Below, piece by piece: positions 1 through 7,373 of a stretch of DNA of 13,677 nt. The translations under genes were made by a program, and so were the position numbers. A model generated the notes under the pieces. It made no database searches, had not been told where the DNA came from, and saw only the letters and a program-made list of their open reading frames with translations. Source of the stretch: Halarsenatibacter sp964462585 (GTDB taxonomy: Bacteria; Bacillota; Halanaerobiia; Halanaerobiales; Halarsenatibacteraceae); contig CAYXAK010000051.1 of assembly GCA_964462585.1 (NCBI GenBank), forward strand, positions 1-13,677. Direction: 5' to 3'. How positions within the stretch are numbered: the first letter of the stretch is position 1; every line of letters starts with the position of its first letter.

Positions 1-1
1 A

Positions 2-2265
2 GGCCAGCTTAAGCTTTTCTGGGAGATGGCCGAAGAGGATTATGATGTAGGTGAGGAAAGCTGGCTGATGAGCGAGGATTCCGGCACACTGATCATCAGA
101 GAAGATGTTTTCAGAGATGCAGATGGTGAGTATCGAGAAGCCGGCACAGAGATCGAATTCTTCGCAGAATTCGATTACGGCAAAGATGAGGGCAGTGACG
201 GCAGATTGAAAGTGGAGATCATCGAAGAAGAGATCCAGACAGATCCGGAGCTCGACCCCGCCGAGCTGACACTGGACCTGGAGGAGCCTGAAAACATTGA
301 GACGGATATAATCTGGAATGAAGCTTCCAGCGTGGAGAGCATAAGGCTGGAGGTCGACGAAGACGATTATGAGGTAAAAGGAAATGACGAAAGCCTGGCC
401 GATGTCGATTATGATAACGATAAACTGATAATCTACTACGATAGACTCAAAGATGTCAGGGATCTCCAGGACGGCGATGAGCTGGAGTTCACAGTCTCCT
501 TTGATAAAGGTGAGAACTTCCAGCTGTTAGTAAACGTGGTCGAGGAAGATGAGGATGAAGATGATCCCGAACCCGAACCTGAGCCGGAACCCGGTGAAAT
601 AAATGTCAGCGGTGAATTTGATATCCAGCACAGCTTCCCCCATTCAGAGGTGGAGATGAACGGTGAGGCAGAAGCTGAGACTGGTGAAGAGTGGGATGTT
701 GAAAGTTCAGAGCTGGAGGCCTTTGAGCAGGAGAGAAGCAATGAGATGATAATAAGATTTCACAGGTCCATCTCGGAGGATGAGGCCAGAACCAAGGCCT
801 TTGAGATGGGACAGACCCCTATCGACTATATGCCGGAGCTCAACGCCATGCTCGTCGAACTGCCCTCACAGGCAAAGCCGGCAGAGATGATGGCTCAGGC
901 GGCGGGTAAAGCATCTGTGAAATCTGCCAGCCCCAACAATGTCTTCACAATAAGCGATTATCGCGAACCCGATGACAATCACTATGACAGGCAGTGGGCC
1001 CCTTCAGCCATGAGGCTGCCCCAGACCTGGCGCGATGTAACAGGATCTGACAGGGTGAGACTGGCTGTGCTCGATACAGGCATTGATTATACACACGGCG
1101 ATCTGGACGGCCTCGTCGATAAAGATTCCGGTTATAATTTCACCACAGATGACGAGGATGATTTTATGGACAGACAGGGCCACGGCACCCACGTTGCAGG
1201 CATATCAGGTGCACTGGGCGATAACGAGTACGGTGTGGCCGGTGTGATGTGGGATGTCGAGCTCCTGCCGGTGAAAGTGCTGAGCGACAGCGGCATGGGC
1301 TCAGAGTGGCAGGTGGCGGAGGGCATTCTCCATGCAGCCGGCCTGAATGAGGAAAGCCCGGTTGAACCTGCCGATGTCATGAATATGTCGCTGGGCATGC
1401 ACAGCGATGAGACACCTGAAGTTATGGAAGAAGCTGTGGAAAAGGCAGCCGCTGAAGGAGTATTGATGATAGCAGCCAGCGGCAACTCCGGAGAGAGAGA
1501 TGTGGGCTATCCGGCAAAGTTCGAAGATGTTGTTGCCGTGGGAGCACTGTCAGAAAGCGAATCGGGACCACCAGAGATCGCCCACTATTCCAGCTATGGC
1601 CCCGAAATCGAGCTGGCAGCACCGGGCACCGATGTCTGGAGCCTCTATCCTGAAGAACAGGTGGCCGTCATGTCCGGAACCTCGATGGCAGCACCCCAGG
1701 TGGCAGGTCTGGCCGGTCTCATGATCTCTGAGGGCATACCGCACTCGGAGGTTATCGATCTGATGAAGGAGACCGCCTTCGACCTGGGAGATCCCGGCTA
1801 TAATGAATACTACGGCCACGGCATGATCAACACCTACTGGGCCTCACACGAGGCCGCCGAGATCAATTTCCTGGTGGGCGAAAGAGACGGCCGCAGTTTC
1901 GAGATCGTAGCCGAGAGCAGTGCAGATCTGAGCAAAGAAGAGTTCACCATAGAGGATGTGCCCTCAGGTGAATACGAGGTCATGGCCTGGCTCGATGTGC
2001 GCGGCAGCGNNNNNNNNNNNNNNNNNNNNNNNNNNNNNNNNNNNNNNNNNNNNNNNNNNNNNNNNNNNNNNNNNNNNNNNNNNNNNNNNNNNNNNNNNNN
2101 NNNNNNNNNGATGTGCCCTCAGGTGAATACGAGGTCATGGCCTGGCTCGATGTGCGCGGCAGCGGCGATCTGGAAAACGGTGATTACTTCGCCAGCACCG
2201 GAACGGTCACACTGGAGGAAGGCGTGTACGAGTTCGACCTGACACTGGAGGAGTTAAACTTTTAA
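2..2265 (+). CDS. Subtilisin-like serine protease (S8 family), 5'-partial, interrupted by an assembly gap
   Basis: Exported endoprotease of the S8 family. Numbering from the in-frame ATG at 26, the catalytic residues are Asp350 (LDTG), His386 (HGTHVAG) and Ser553 (SGTSMAAP), with oxyanion Asn487 (SGNSG). Residues about 1-172 look like two tandem X2-type Ig-like repeats, the first incomplete. An acidic Glu-Asp/Pro-Glu linker follows to about 190. An inhibitor-I9 propeptide lies at about 238-310, the S8 domain at about 330-605, and a C-terminal beta domain with a GEYEV-x-AW-x-DV motif at about 615-694. The frame is open to base 2 and lacks both a signal peptide and a Shine-Dalgarno site before ATG 26, so the true start lies upstream. 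The frame breaks across the 100-N gap. Merging the 55-bp repeats on either side restores it and ends the protein at TAA 2263-2265 (694 aa from Met26). The role in peptide scavenging or wall turnover is inferred. Confidence 0.93.
1955..2164. repeat. Exact 55-bp direct repeat flanking the gap (1955-2009 and 2110-2164)
   Basis: The 55 bases before the N run are repeated without a mismatch straight after it. The copies are in different frames: 1955 begins a codon of the protease frame, while 2110 is shifted. Removing 2010-2164 (155 bp) joins the two sides into one continuous protease frame ending at 2265. This is best read as two contig ends sharing one overlap of k-mer length, not as a biological repeat. 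Confidence 0.95.
2010..2109. other. Assembly gap of exactly 100 N
   Basis: One hundred undetermined bases inside the S8 protease gene. This is a customary placeholder for a gap of unknown size. It sits directly between two exact copies of a 55-bp sequence (1955-2009 and 2110-2164), so the real gap may be zero or negative. Confidence 0.99.
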
Positions 2266-2373
2266 GATGATTCACCCGCCCGCGATCTCGCGATTTATCC
2301 TCTGATTCAGATGCTGTCGATAGAGTAATAGATAACTGCGGAAATAAGACTGAAAAACACGATAAATACAGCA

Positions 2374-2416
2374 CAACCCCCGGCTGAGTGCAAAAGCCGG
2401 GGGTTGTTGGTTTTTT
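2374..2416 (+). terminator. Rho-independent terminator of the S8 protease gene
   Basis: A perfect 12-bp GC-rich stem pairs 2374-2385 with 2395-2406 around a 9-nt loop. It is followed by TTGG and six T. It lies about 110 nt after the protease stop. On the minus strand the flank is not T-rich, so it may serve the convergent M14 peptidase gene only weakly. The rest of 2266-2492 shows nothing else convincing. Confidence 0.9.
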
Positions 2417-2492
2417 ATTATATTTCCTGCTCTTTTTTCCGTCATTCCAGCCTTGTATTCGGATTTCTCTGCTTGATCCCCTGGATACACAC

Positions 2493-3542
2493 TCACCGGC
2501 CCTCAGTATGCATCAATACCGGCCTTCTTGCCGCCTCCGCGGCCAGAATGATGCCCACCTCTCTGTTTCTCCTCCATATATCCGGCCAGTGGGAGAGCGG
2601 CACGGGCCGGGGGCCTACAAAGGGGGATATCTCGGGTGTTATGGCCGGCCTGCCCAGGACGGTCACGAACCAGTCGCTGAAGCCCCCGCCGCTGGTGTCA
2701 TGCTGCAGATCTATCACACGGTAGCCGGTGGCGGCTGAGGCCAGCCCGGCCACGGTTTCGTTGTAGGGTTCCTGGCTCAGGCGGGCGAATATGACATTGC
2801 CGGAGGAGTGATAGGAGACCGCGGTGAGAAAATCACTCTCACGGGCCAGCTCATAGAGGGCCCTGGACTCCGGTTCACTGAGGGGGCTCTCACCCCTGAA
2901 GTTGGCCGGCGCGGGATATCCGGGATCATCACGGACCGTATCCCACAGGGCCGGATACTGGCGGTTGAGGTCGACACCCCTGATATTGGCCTTCCAGCCC
3001 CTGAAGCAGCTGCCGGCTGCGTTCATCCCCTCCAGCTCAACAACCCTCAGCTCACAGATGCCGCCGCCCTGGACCAGCTCCACGCCGTCGGGGTTGACCA
3101 TGGGCACGAAGACGATGCTCACAATCTCCAGCAGCCCGGCCACACACTCGCCGGCTATTAATCTGCCTTCGACTGCAGCCAGTGCGTATTCCTCCAGCAT
3201 CTTCATGTTGAGATTGGTGGTCATGTGCTCATAGGCATGGTGGGAGCCGTTTATCATAATCTCCCGCTCACCCCGGCCCAGCCTGGCCGCATATATGCTG
3301 CGCCCCTCCACAGAACTGCCTATCACCTCAACCCCGATAAGCCCCTCATAGCGCAGCGAGAGCTCCAGCAGATCAGACTCCATCCGGGCATAGGAATAGA
3401 TCTGCTGGCCGGTGACTATCCTCCGGCCGCTGTCCAGGCCGCTCAAACTGCTCCTGTGATGATCGGGGCCAGTTGCCCCCGCCGCGGCCGCGATGATAAC
3501 AGCCGGCAGCAGGACCGCCCCCAGCAGCTTTACCCCCCTCAT
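2493..3542 (-). CDS. Secreted M14 zinc carboxypeptidase, gamma-D-glutamyl-diamino acid endopeptidase I-like
   Basis: Zinc metallopeptidase of 349 aa. A signal peptide is visible: basic MRGVK, then a hydrophobic stretch to about residue 25. Zinc ligands are His102 and Glu105 (the HAYE of GSHHAYEHM) and His245 (SYHSSGN). Asn193-Arg194 (GVDLNRQYP) should bind the substrate carboxylate, and Glu304 (TPEISPF) is the general base. The NPDGVEL and WKANIRGVDLN blocks are those of the M14C peptidases that cut gamma-D-Glu to diaminopimelate bonds in peptidoglycan peptides; the exact substrate is inferred. The ATG is preceded by an AAGGGTG ribosome site. The gene starts 51 nt after the stop of the acidic membrane protein, probably in the same transcript. 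The region between its stop (2493) and the protease terminator holds no gene. Confidence 0.9.
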   Translation of the reverse strand: MRGVKLLGAVLLPAVIIAAAAGATGPDHHRSSLSGLDSGRRIVTGQQIYSYARMESDLLELSLRYEGLIGVEVIGSSVEGRSIYAARLGRGEREIMINGSHHAYEHMTTNLNMKMLEEYALAAVEGRLIAGECVAGLLEIVSIVFVPMVNPDGVELVQGGGICELRVVELEGMNAAGSCFRGWKANIRGVDLNRQYPALWDTVRDDPGYPAPANFRGESPLSEPESRALYELARESDFLTAVSYHSSGNVIFARLSQEPYNETVAGLASAATGYRVIDLQHDTSGGGFSDWFVTVLGRPAITPEISPFVGPRPVPLSHWPDIWRRNREVGIILAAEAARRPVLMHTEGR

Positions 3543-3593
3543 TTTGCACCCTTCTTTCCCCTCTATTATGGAAATGATCGAACTTACCGACCG

Positions 3594-4742
3594 CTACATC
3601 CTGCTCTCAAACCCGGTGAAGACCTCGACTATGGTCTCCTTCTCGGAATGTGTGTAGAATCCTCCGAACTCCAGGCCGGTCAGCATGATATCACCGTTCA
3701 TGACCACGGGGATATCCATGCCCATCATCTCAAAGTGAAATTTGCCGGTCTCGGCCGCCTCCACCAGCCTCCCGGCCAGGTTCTCATCGGCAGCGGCGCT
3801 GTCGAAGAGATATATCTCGACCTCATCACCGGCTATCTCCAGGCCGAAGCCGTCCACCGCTCCCATCATGCCGGCATATCTGGGGCTTCTGGCTCCCACC
3901 TCCAGGCCGGCTGCCCTGAAATGATCGACGACCTCCTGCAGTATCCTGCCCGGTGAGGGCCTGCCGGCCAGATCAGCTTCTATCTCCACACCCTCGGCAA
4001 ACCCCACCAGCTCCACACGTGCGGCCGCCTCCTGCCAGTCCTCATCTATTTCCATTTCAGCAGCTATATCCTCATCGATAAAACTGCTGAAGTTTATCAT
4101 CAAGGGCAGCACCAGCTCCGGATTGTGGCAGAACTCGGCCATAATGAAATCATCCTCACCCAGCCTGACCAGATATCCCTCCTGGCCGGCAAAGCTTCTC
4201 ATCTCCGGAATGCTGATCATTATCTCATCCATAAACTCCTCATCTTCATCCTCCCGCAGCTCCCATCCCAGGGCAAATTCCTCGCCGTAAAAGCCGATCA
4301 TCATGCCGGCAAAAGAGAAGGTCGACATGAAGAGCTCGCTCAGCTCACTGTCCAGATCGGTCATCAGGGCCGAGCTGAAGCCGGTGAAAACAGATGCCGG
4401 GTTATCCCTGCTGGCGGCTGTCGTGACGAAGATCTCCTCATCGTGAAAATATCCCTCGACTATGATCTCCACCATCTCCTCATCTATCTCCGCAAAGATC
4501 ACCGTCATCTCTCCCGTCAGGAGAGTGTCATCCTTTCTCATCTCCAGGATATAGTCGAACTGCTGGCCGGGCTCAACCCGGGCCGAGGCAAAACCGGGAT
4601 AAAAATCCATCTCCCAGGCCTGAACTGAGCCTGCCGGCATCTTTTGTAACTGCGGCAGCAACATCACGGCTGCGATCACGACCGCTATGATGATCGCCTT
4701 CAGTATATACTCAAATCTCCACATATTTCTTGCTCTCCCCAT
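3594..4742 (-). CDS. Membrane-anchored acidic protein of unknown function
   Basis: A 382-aa protein that I do not recognise. It begins with a short basic stretch (MGRARNMWRF) and a single hydrophobic helix at about residues 14-32. A roughly 350-residue soluble part follows, rich in Glu, Asp, Met and Phe, as expected of an extracytoplasmic protein in a halophile. No catalytic motif or cysteine-rich site is apparent; only one Cys is seen in the exported part. The start is a choice. A GTG at 4760 lacks a ribosome site. ATG 4742 has GAGGAG ten bases upstream. ATG 4724 also has GGGGAG at a similar distance. A TTGAC-type promoter lies upstream. It sits before the M14 peptidase gene (51-nt spacer) and after the RDD gene, so a role at the envelope is plausible but unproven. 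Confidence 0.8.
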   Translation of the reverse strand: MGRARNMWRFEYILKAIIIAVVIAAVMLLPQLQKMPAGSVQAWEMDFYPGFASARVEPGQQFDYILEMRKDDTLLTGEMTVIFAEIDEEMVEIIVEGYFHDEEIFVTTAASRDNPASVFTGFSSALMTDLDSELSELFMSTFSFAGMMIGFYGEEFALGWELREDEDEEFMDEIMISIPEMRSFAGQEGYLVRLGEDDFIMAEFCHNPELVLPLMINFSSFIDEDIAAEMEIDEDWQEAAARVELVGFAEGVEIEADLAGRPSPGRILQEVVDHFRAAGLEVGARSPRYAGMMGAVDGFGLEIAGDEVEIYLFDSAAADENLAGRLVEAAETGKFHFEMMGMDIPVVMNGDIMLTGLEFGGFYTHSEKETIVEVFTGFESRM

Positions 4743-4789
4743 TTTGATGCAGCTCCTCACTGGACCGGCCGGGCCGATCGCTTTTATTT

Positions 4790-4817
4790 TGAATAGTAAA
4801 AATACTTAATCGGTCAA
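4790..4817 (-). promoter_or_regulatory. Possible promoter of the acidic membrane protein/M14 peptidase pair
   Basis: On the minus strand there is TTGACC (4817-4812), a 16-nt spacer, then TATTCA (4795-4790), in an AT-rich island within a GC-rich region. The -35 box matches consensus at five of six positions; the -10 box is poor. It lies about 50 nt before ATG 4742. Confidence 0.35.
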
Positions 4818-4848
4818 AAAAATGGCGCAGGAACCCACCAGCTCTCAG

Positions 4849-4871
4849 CTCCGGCTCTTCTGCAGCCGGAG
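4849..4871 (-). terminator. Hairpin just after the RDD gene, possible weak terminator
   Basis: A perfect 8-bp stem (4849-4856 with 4864-4871) with a 7-nt loop begins two bases after the RDD stop codon. The nearest T run in the minus-strand RNA is about 26 nt further on, so it may stabilise or attenuate the message and not fully end it. Confidence 0.4.
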
Positions 4872-4873
4872 GC

Positions 4874-5470
4874 TCAGGTGGCGGGATCGCGCCTGTCTTC
4901 TTCATCACCGCCCGGAAATCTGCGCACCTTTTCCCCCAGCGATTTTTCCTCCCTCTCCTCTTTTTCCTGCTCCGAACTCTCACCGCTCTGCTCTTTGCTC
5001 CTCAGACTCTGCTTTTCCGCCGCCTCCTCCTGCTCCATGATAACAACCGTGCGGGCCCAGCGGTCTCCCAGACGGCGGTTTTCATCATCTGTGAGGAGAA
5101 ATATCAGCTCTATTATGGCAAATATGAGGCCGACTATGGGGCCGATGACCCAGCCCAGCAGGGGAATTACCGCGATAAAGCTTCCGATGGTCAGTGGTAT
5201 ATTCCTGCGGGCCGATATGGGCATATCGATCAGATCGCCATCGAGATGTCTCACCTCCAACTTCATGACCCGCTTGCCGACACTCCTGTTCTTCCACTCC
5301 TCCTCTTTTAGGAGCTGGTAGGGCAGGGCATCTTTGAGCAGAATATAGAGAACGCTGATGATGGCCCCGATAATGGGAATAAAAACAAAGACCCAGCCCA
5401 CCAGGGCGTCTATCAGTGCTGCCACAAACCTGGGAAAAAGTCCCGCCTTTATATATCCGGTATCCTTCAT
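4874..5470 (-). CDS. RDD family membrane protein
   Basis: A 198-aa integral membrane protein of the RDD family, a small and mostly uncharacterised family sometimes linked to ion transport or salt tolerance. The namesake residues are Arg14 (FPRFVAALID), Asp21 and Asp136 (RRLGDRWA). The usual loop motif NRSVGKRVMKLEV is at 61-73. Hydrophobic segments lie at about 17-45 and 92-126, followed by a charged Glu/Lys/Arg tail of about 50 residues, presumably cytosolic and typical of halophiles. The start was set at ATG 5470 because a perfect AGGAGG (5485-5480) lies nine bases upstream; a longer GTG start at 5509 lacks such a site. It begins 57 nt after the stop of the small gene at 5528 and is probably co-transcribed with it. 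The family call is firm; the transported substrate, if any, is unknown. Confidence 0.87.
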   Translation of the reverse strand: MKDTGYIKAGLFPRFVAALIDALVGWVFVFIPIIGAIISVLYILLKDALPYQLLKEEEWKNRSVGKRVMKLEVRHLDGDLIDMPISARRNIPLTIGSFIAVIPLLGWVIGPIVGLIFAIIELIFLLTDDENRRLGDRWARTVVIMEQEEAAEKQSLRSKEQSGESSEQEKEEREEKSLGEKVRRFPGGDEEDRRDPAT

Positions 5471-5527
5471 CTCACTCTCCCTCCTCTCCCTGCAATCCGT
5501 TATTATCACATAACAGCTGCTCTGCTT

Positions 5528-5812
5528 TTAATTTCGGGCGGAAGGGAGGTTCTCCCTGTCATCCTCCTCCCTCCAGCCCCTGAGCTCGTAGTCAGCCCGG
5601 GGAAAGCCGTTCTCCTCTAAAGCCTCACTGAGCAGGCTGACAAGCTCTAAAAAGCTGCGAAAATAGCGAATCTTTTTCTCCTCCCTGTCCAGCCACTCTA
5701 TCTCACCCTGCAGGCTGGCATGGCGGCGAAAATCGACTTTGATCAGAAAGTAGTTGGCATTCTGCCGATCCTCCCTCTCTTCCCCTCTATCCCCACTGCT
5801 GTTGGGTTTCAT
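5528..5812 (-). CDS. Small hypothetical protein (94 aa)
   Basis: A soluble protein with no signal or membrane segment. After a charged N-terminus, residues about 20-75 carry the pattern YFLIKVDFRRHASLQG, then EWLD, then YFRSFLELVSLLSEALEE. From memory this resembles small Firmicutes hypothetical proteins with an FRQNASWQG...W...FRS-LEL-x-x-L pattern, whose function is unknown. The start is ATG 5812, with GAGGTGA (5824-5818) five bases upstream; a GTG at 5821 would add three residues. A promoter-like TATAAT lies about 40 nt upstream, within a 12-bp element also found before the BTAD regulator gene. It is likely the first gene of a transcript continuing into the RDD gene. Confidence 0.72.
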   Translation of the reverse strand: MKPNSSGDRGEEREDRQNANYFLIKVDFRRHASLQGEIEWLDREEKKIRYFRSFLELVSLLSEALEENGFPRADYELRGWREEDDRENLPSARN

Positions 5813-5850
5813 AAATGTCACCTCGATTATTGCACCTCCGGGATAATACC

Positions 5851-5862
5851 ATTATACCTCAT
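5851..5862 (-). promoter_or_regulatory. -10 region of the 94-aa gene, ATGAGGTATAAT
   Basis: The minus strand carries a perfect TATAAT within ATGAGGTATAAT, about 40 nt before the ATG at 5812. No good -35 hexamer is seen at 16-18 nt. The identical 12-mer occurs at 7220-7231 before the regulator gene. Confidence 0.5.
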
Positions 5863-5922
5863 ATGGAGAGGCCTGCAGTCTCGTCTCACTTTGATACCGG
5901 TCTGATTTCGCTGTTTTTTCGG

Positions 5923-7149
5923 TCAAATTTTGCGAAGGGAGTTGTTGAGTATGAAATCACCCACCGCTCCCCTCTCCATGATCTGTCCATTTATGCGTGA
6001 GAGCACCTTCTCCACCTGTTTTAACTCCAGCCCGGAGAAAAGGAGAAAAAATGCCCCTCTGCCGCACTGGCAGACGATATCACAGCTGCGCAGGCTGGAG
6101 GCTATGGATTCTTTCAGATTTTGATTATGCTCGCTTATCTCTTCCTCACCGGCCTCACCATCTCCGAGAAAATTCAGCCCCAGCCTGGCTATATATACCT
6201 CTCCGGATTCCTCCCGCAGCGAGCGCCTCTTCTCCAAAGCCATTATATCCCGGAAAACATCGGGACTGAGAAACTTGACATCATCTACTTCTTCCTCCTC
6301 CAGACCCGCCAGAATCTCATCTATCTCAGCATGTTCATCTCGCTCAAGCTCCCGCGCAAGTTCCTTCTCCGCCCTCCTCATCTCCAGCTCTGCTGAATAC
6401 TCATCCCAGTCCAGACCGGCAAAGGGTTTTACTCCCTTCTGGGCAAAAAGTGTGACGAGAAAAGAATAATAGCGCCTGGCCCTGGTCTTCTCCCCCTTTT
6501 TGATCAGTGTCTGCAGATAGAGCTCCTGCAGGTCCTCCTGGAAGGGTTCGATCTCGGTCGCCCTCTCCAGCAGCCTCTCCACCTCACCCAGCTCCTCTTT
6601 TTCACCCAGCAGTTCCGCGGTCTTGATGACGGAATCCAGATAGAGCTGACGGTATCTCACCCTTCTGGTCACCACCCAGGGCAGATTGTACCTGGAATTT
6701 AAGTAATCACCCTGGTAGAGCTCGAGCGATCTGAGAAATCTGTCCACAGCCCTGTCCCTCTCACCCCGGGCTAGAAGCTCATCTCCCCTCTCACAGCCGG
6801 TGATGAAGTCCCCGATATCATACCAGCCTCCATTCTCCCAGTTGAGGCTGTAGCCGCCCTGGGAAAAGCTGATATAGCGATCCGTGCGGTATTTCTCGCC
6901 CCTGGCCAGCAATCGTCTCAGACGATAGATCCTGTTCTCCAGGGCATTCCTGGCATCGACCAGCTCCATCTCAAAATCCAGGTCATCGATAATCCTCTCG
7001 GTTGCCACCGTCTCAAAGGGATGACTGAGAAGGTACTGAAACAGAATCCACAGTTTGTCGGCACCGCTGGACTGCTCGGAGATGACCTCCCCTTCCTTTC
7101 TGACCATAAATCTCCCCAGGCTGAAAACCTCCATGTCAACTTTATTCAA
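5923..7149 (-). CDS. BTAD-type winged-helix transcriptional regulator with degenerate GGDEF-like C-terminus
   Basis: A cytosolic DNA-binding regulator of 408 aa. Residues about 5-105 form an OmpR/PhoB-like winged helix (MEVFSLGRFMV; DARNALENRIYRLRRLL; GGYSLNW). Residues about 108-262 are a bacterial transcriptional activation (BTAD) TPR domain, with ERAVDRF-like and YQGDYL motifs as in SARP-class activators. An acidic linker follows (about 262-292). Residues about 310-395 resemble a diguanylate cyclase domain in which the GGDEF signature has become GRGAFF (363-368), in the context RSCDIVCQCGRGAFFLLFSG, so it should be catalytically dead. The start is TTG 7149, preceded by GGGGGTAGGG; the in-frame ATG at 7134 has no ribosome site. 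It is transcribed divergently from the radical SAM gene. Targets may include its own promoter and that of the adjacent 94-aa gene, as suggested by the shared -10 element. Confidence 0.85.
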   Translation of the reverse strand: MNKVDMEVFSLGRFMVRKEGEVISEQSSGADKLWILFQYLLSHPFETVATERIIDDLDFEMELVDARNALENRIYRLRRLLARGEKYRTDRYISFSQGGYSLNWENGGWYDIGDFITGCERGDELLARGERDRAVDRFLRSLELYQGDYLNSRYNLPWVVTRRVRYRQLYLDSVIKTAELLGEKEELGEVERLLERATEIEPFQEDLQELYLQTLIKKGEKTRARRYYSFLVTLFAQKGVKPFAGLDWDEYSAELEMRRAEKELARELERDEHAEIDEILAGLEEEEVDDVKFLSPDVFRDIMALEKRRSLREESGEVYIARLGLNFLGDGEAGEEEISEHNQNLKESIASSLRSCDIVCQCGRGAFFLLFSGLELKQVEKVLSRINGQIMERGAVGDFILNNSLRKI

Positions 7150-7174
7150 TTTTCCCTACCCCCAGAAATGCAGT

Positions 7175-7194
7175 TTCAGGCAGAGCTGCCTGAA
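7175..7194. promoter_or_regulatory. 20-bp inverted repeat in the regulator leader, candidate operator
   Basis: Arms TTCAGGCAG and CTGCCTGAA (9 bp, perfect) surround a 2-bp centre. It lies between the TATAAT at 7220-7225 and the regulator start at 7149, so it is within the likely 5' leader. The central symmetry and tiny spacer suit a dimeric DNA-binding protein better than an RNA hairpin; autoregulation is inferred. Confidence 0.45.
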
Positions 7195-7219
7195 TATAAA
7201 TTAATAAAATACTACCTAT

Positions 7220-7248
7220 ATTATACCTCATTTCACCACATTAATAAA
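7220..7248 (-). promoter_or_regulatory. Promoter of the BTAD regulator gene
   Basis: A perfect TATAAT (7225-7220 on the minus strand) sits within ATGAGGTATAAT. A weak TTTATT -35 (7248-7243) lies 17 nt away. The surrounding 7195-7310 is strongly AT-rich, unlike the flanking genes. Transcription would begin near 7213. Confidence 0.55.
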
Positions 7249-7273
7249 TAGAATCTGGAAATAATTTTTATAT

Positions 7274-7301
7274 TTGCTAAAGCAGTTTTATCAGTTATAA
7301 T
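7274..7301 (+). promoter_or_regulatory. Promoter of the radical SAM gene
   Basis: TTGCTA (7274-7279), a 16-nt spacer and a perfect TATAAT (7296-7301), in the AT-rich divergent region. Transcription would begin near 7308, about 65 nt before the chosen start codon. Confidence 0.65.
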
Positions 7302-7373
7302 GAATATAGAGGGGTTTAAAGGGGATTTACAGGCATGAAAATCTTTGAGATTATCCGGGAGGGGAGTATAATC

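Noticed and set aside
436..741. A minus-strand frame encoding Ser-Gly repeats inside the protease gene
   Set aside because: The low-complexity SGSG/SSSS product is the antisense reading of the Glu-Asp/Pro-Glu linker of the S8 protein.
2110..2242. Protease C-terminus read straight through the Ns to a TGA at 2242
   Set aside because: The residues after the gap in that frame are unlike the rest of the protein. The frame that stops at 2265 repeats and continues the same domain.
2388..2738. Two overlapping plus-strand frames after the protease terminator
   Set aside because: They start in or near the terminator hairpin and run antisense into the M14 peptidase gene; no coding signal.
3225..3956. 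A 243-aa open frame on the plus strand
   Set aside because: It spans the start of the M14 gene, the spacer and the end of the acidic protein gene in antisense. It shows no domain, and both minus-strand genes are clearly real.
5471..5509. N-terminal extension of the RDD protein to GTG 5509
   Set aside because: The ideal AGGAGG nine bases before ATG 5470 fixes the start there; the extension lacks a ribosome site.
7195..7334. The AT-rich divergent region as a possible mobile-element scar or origin
   Set aside because: There are no terminal repeats, target duplications or DnaA-box clusters. Two ordinary divergent promoters explain the composition.
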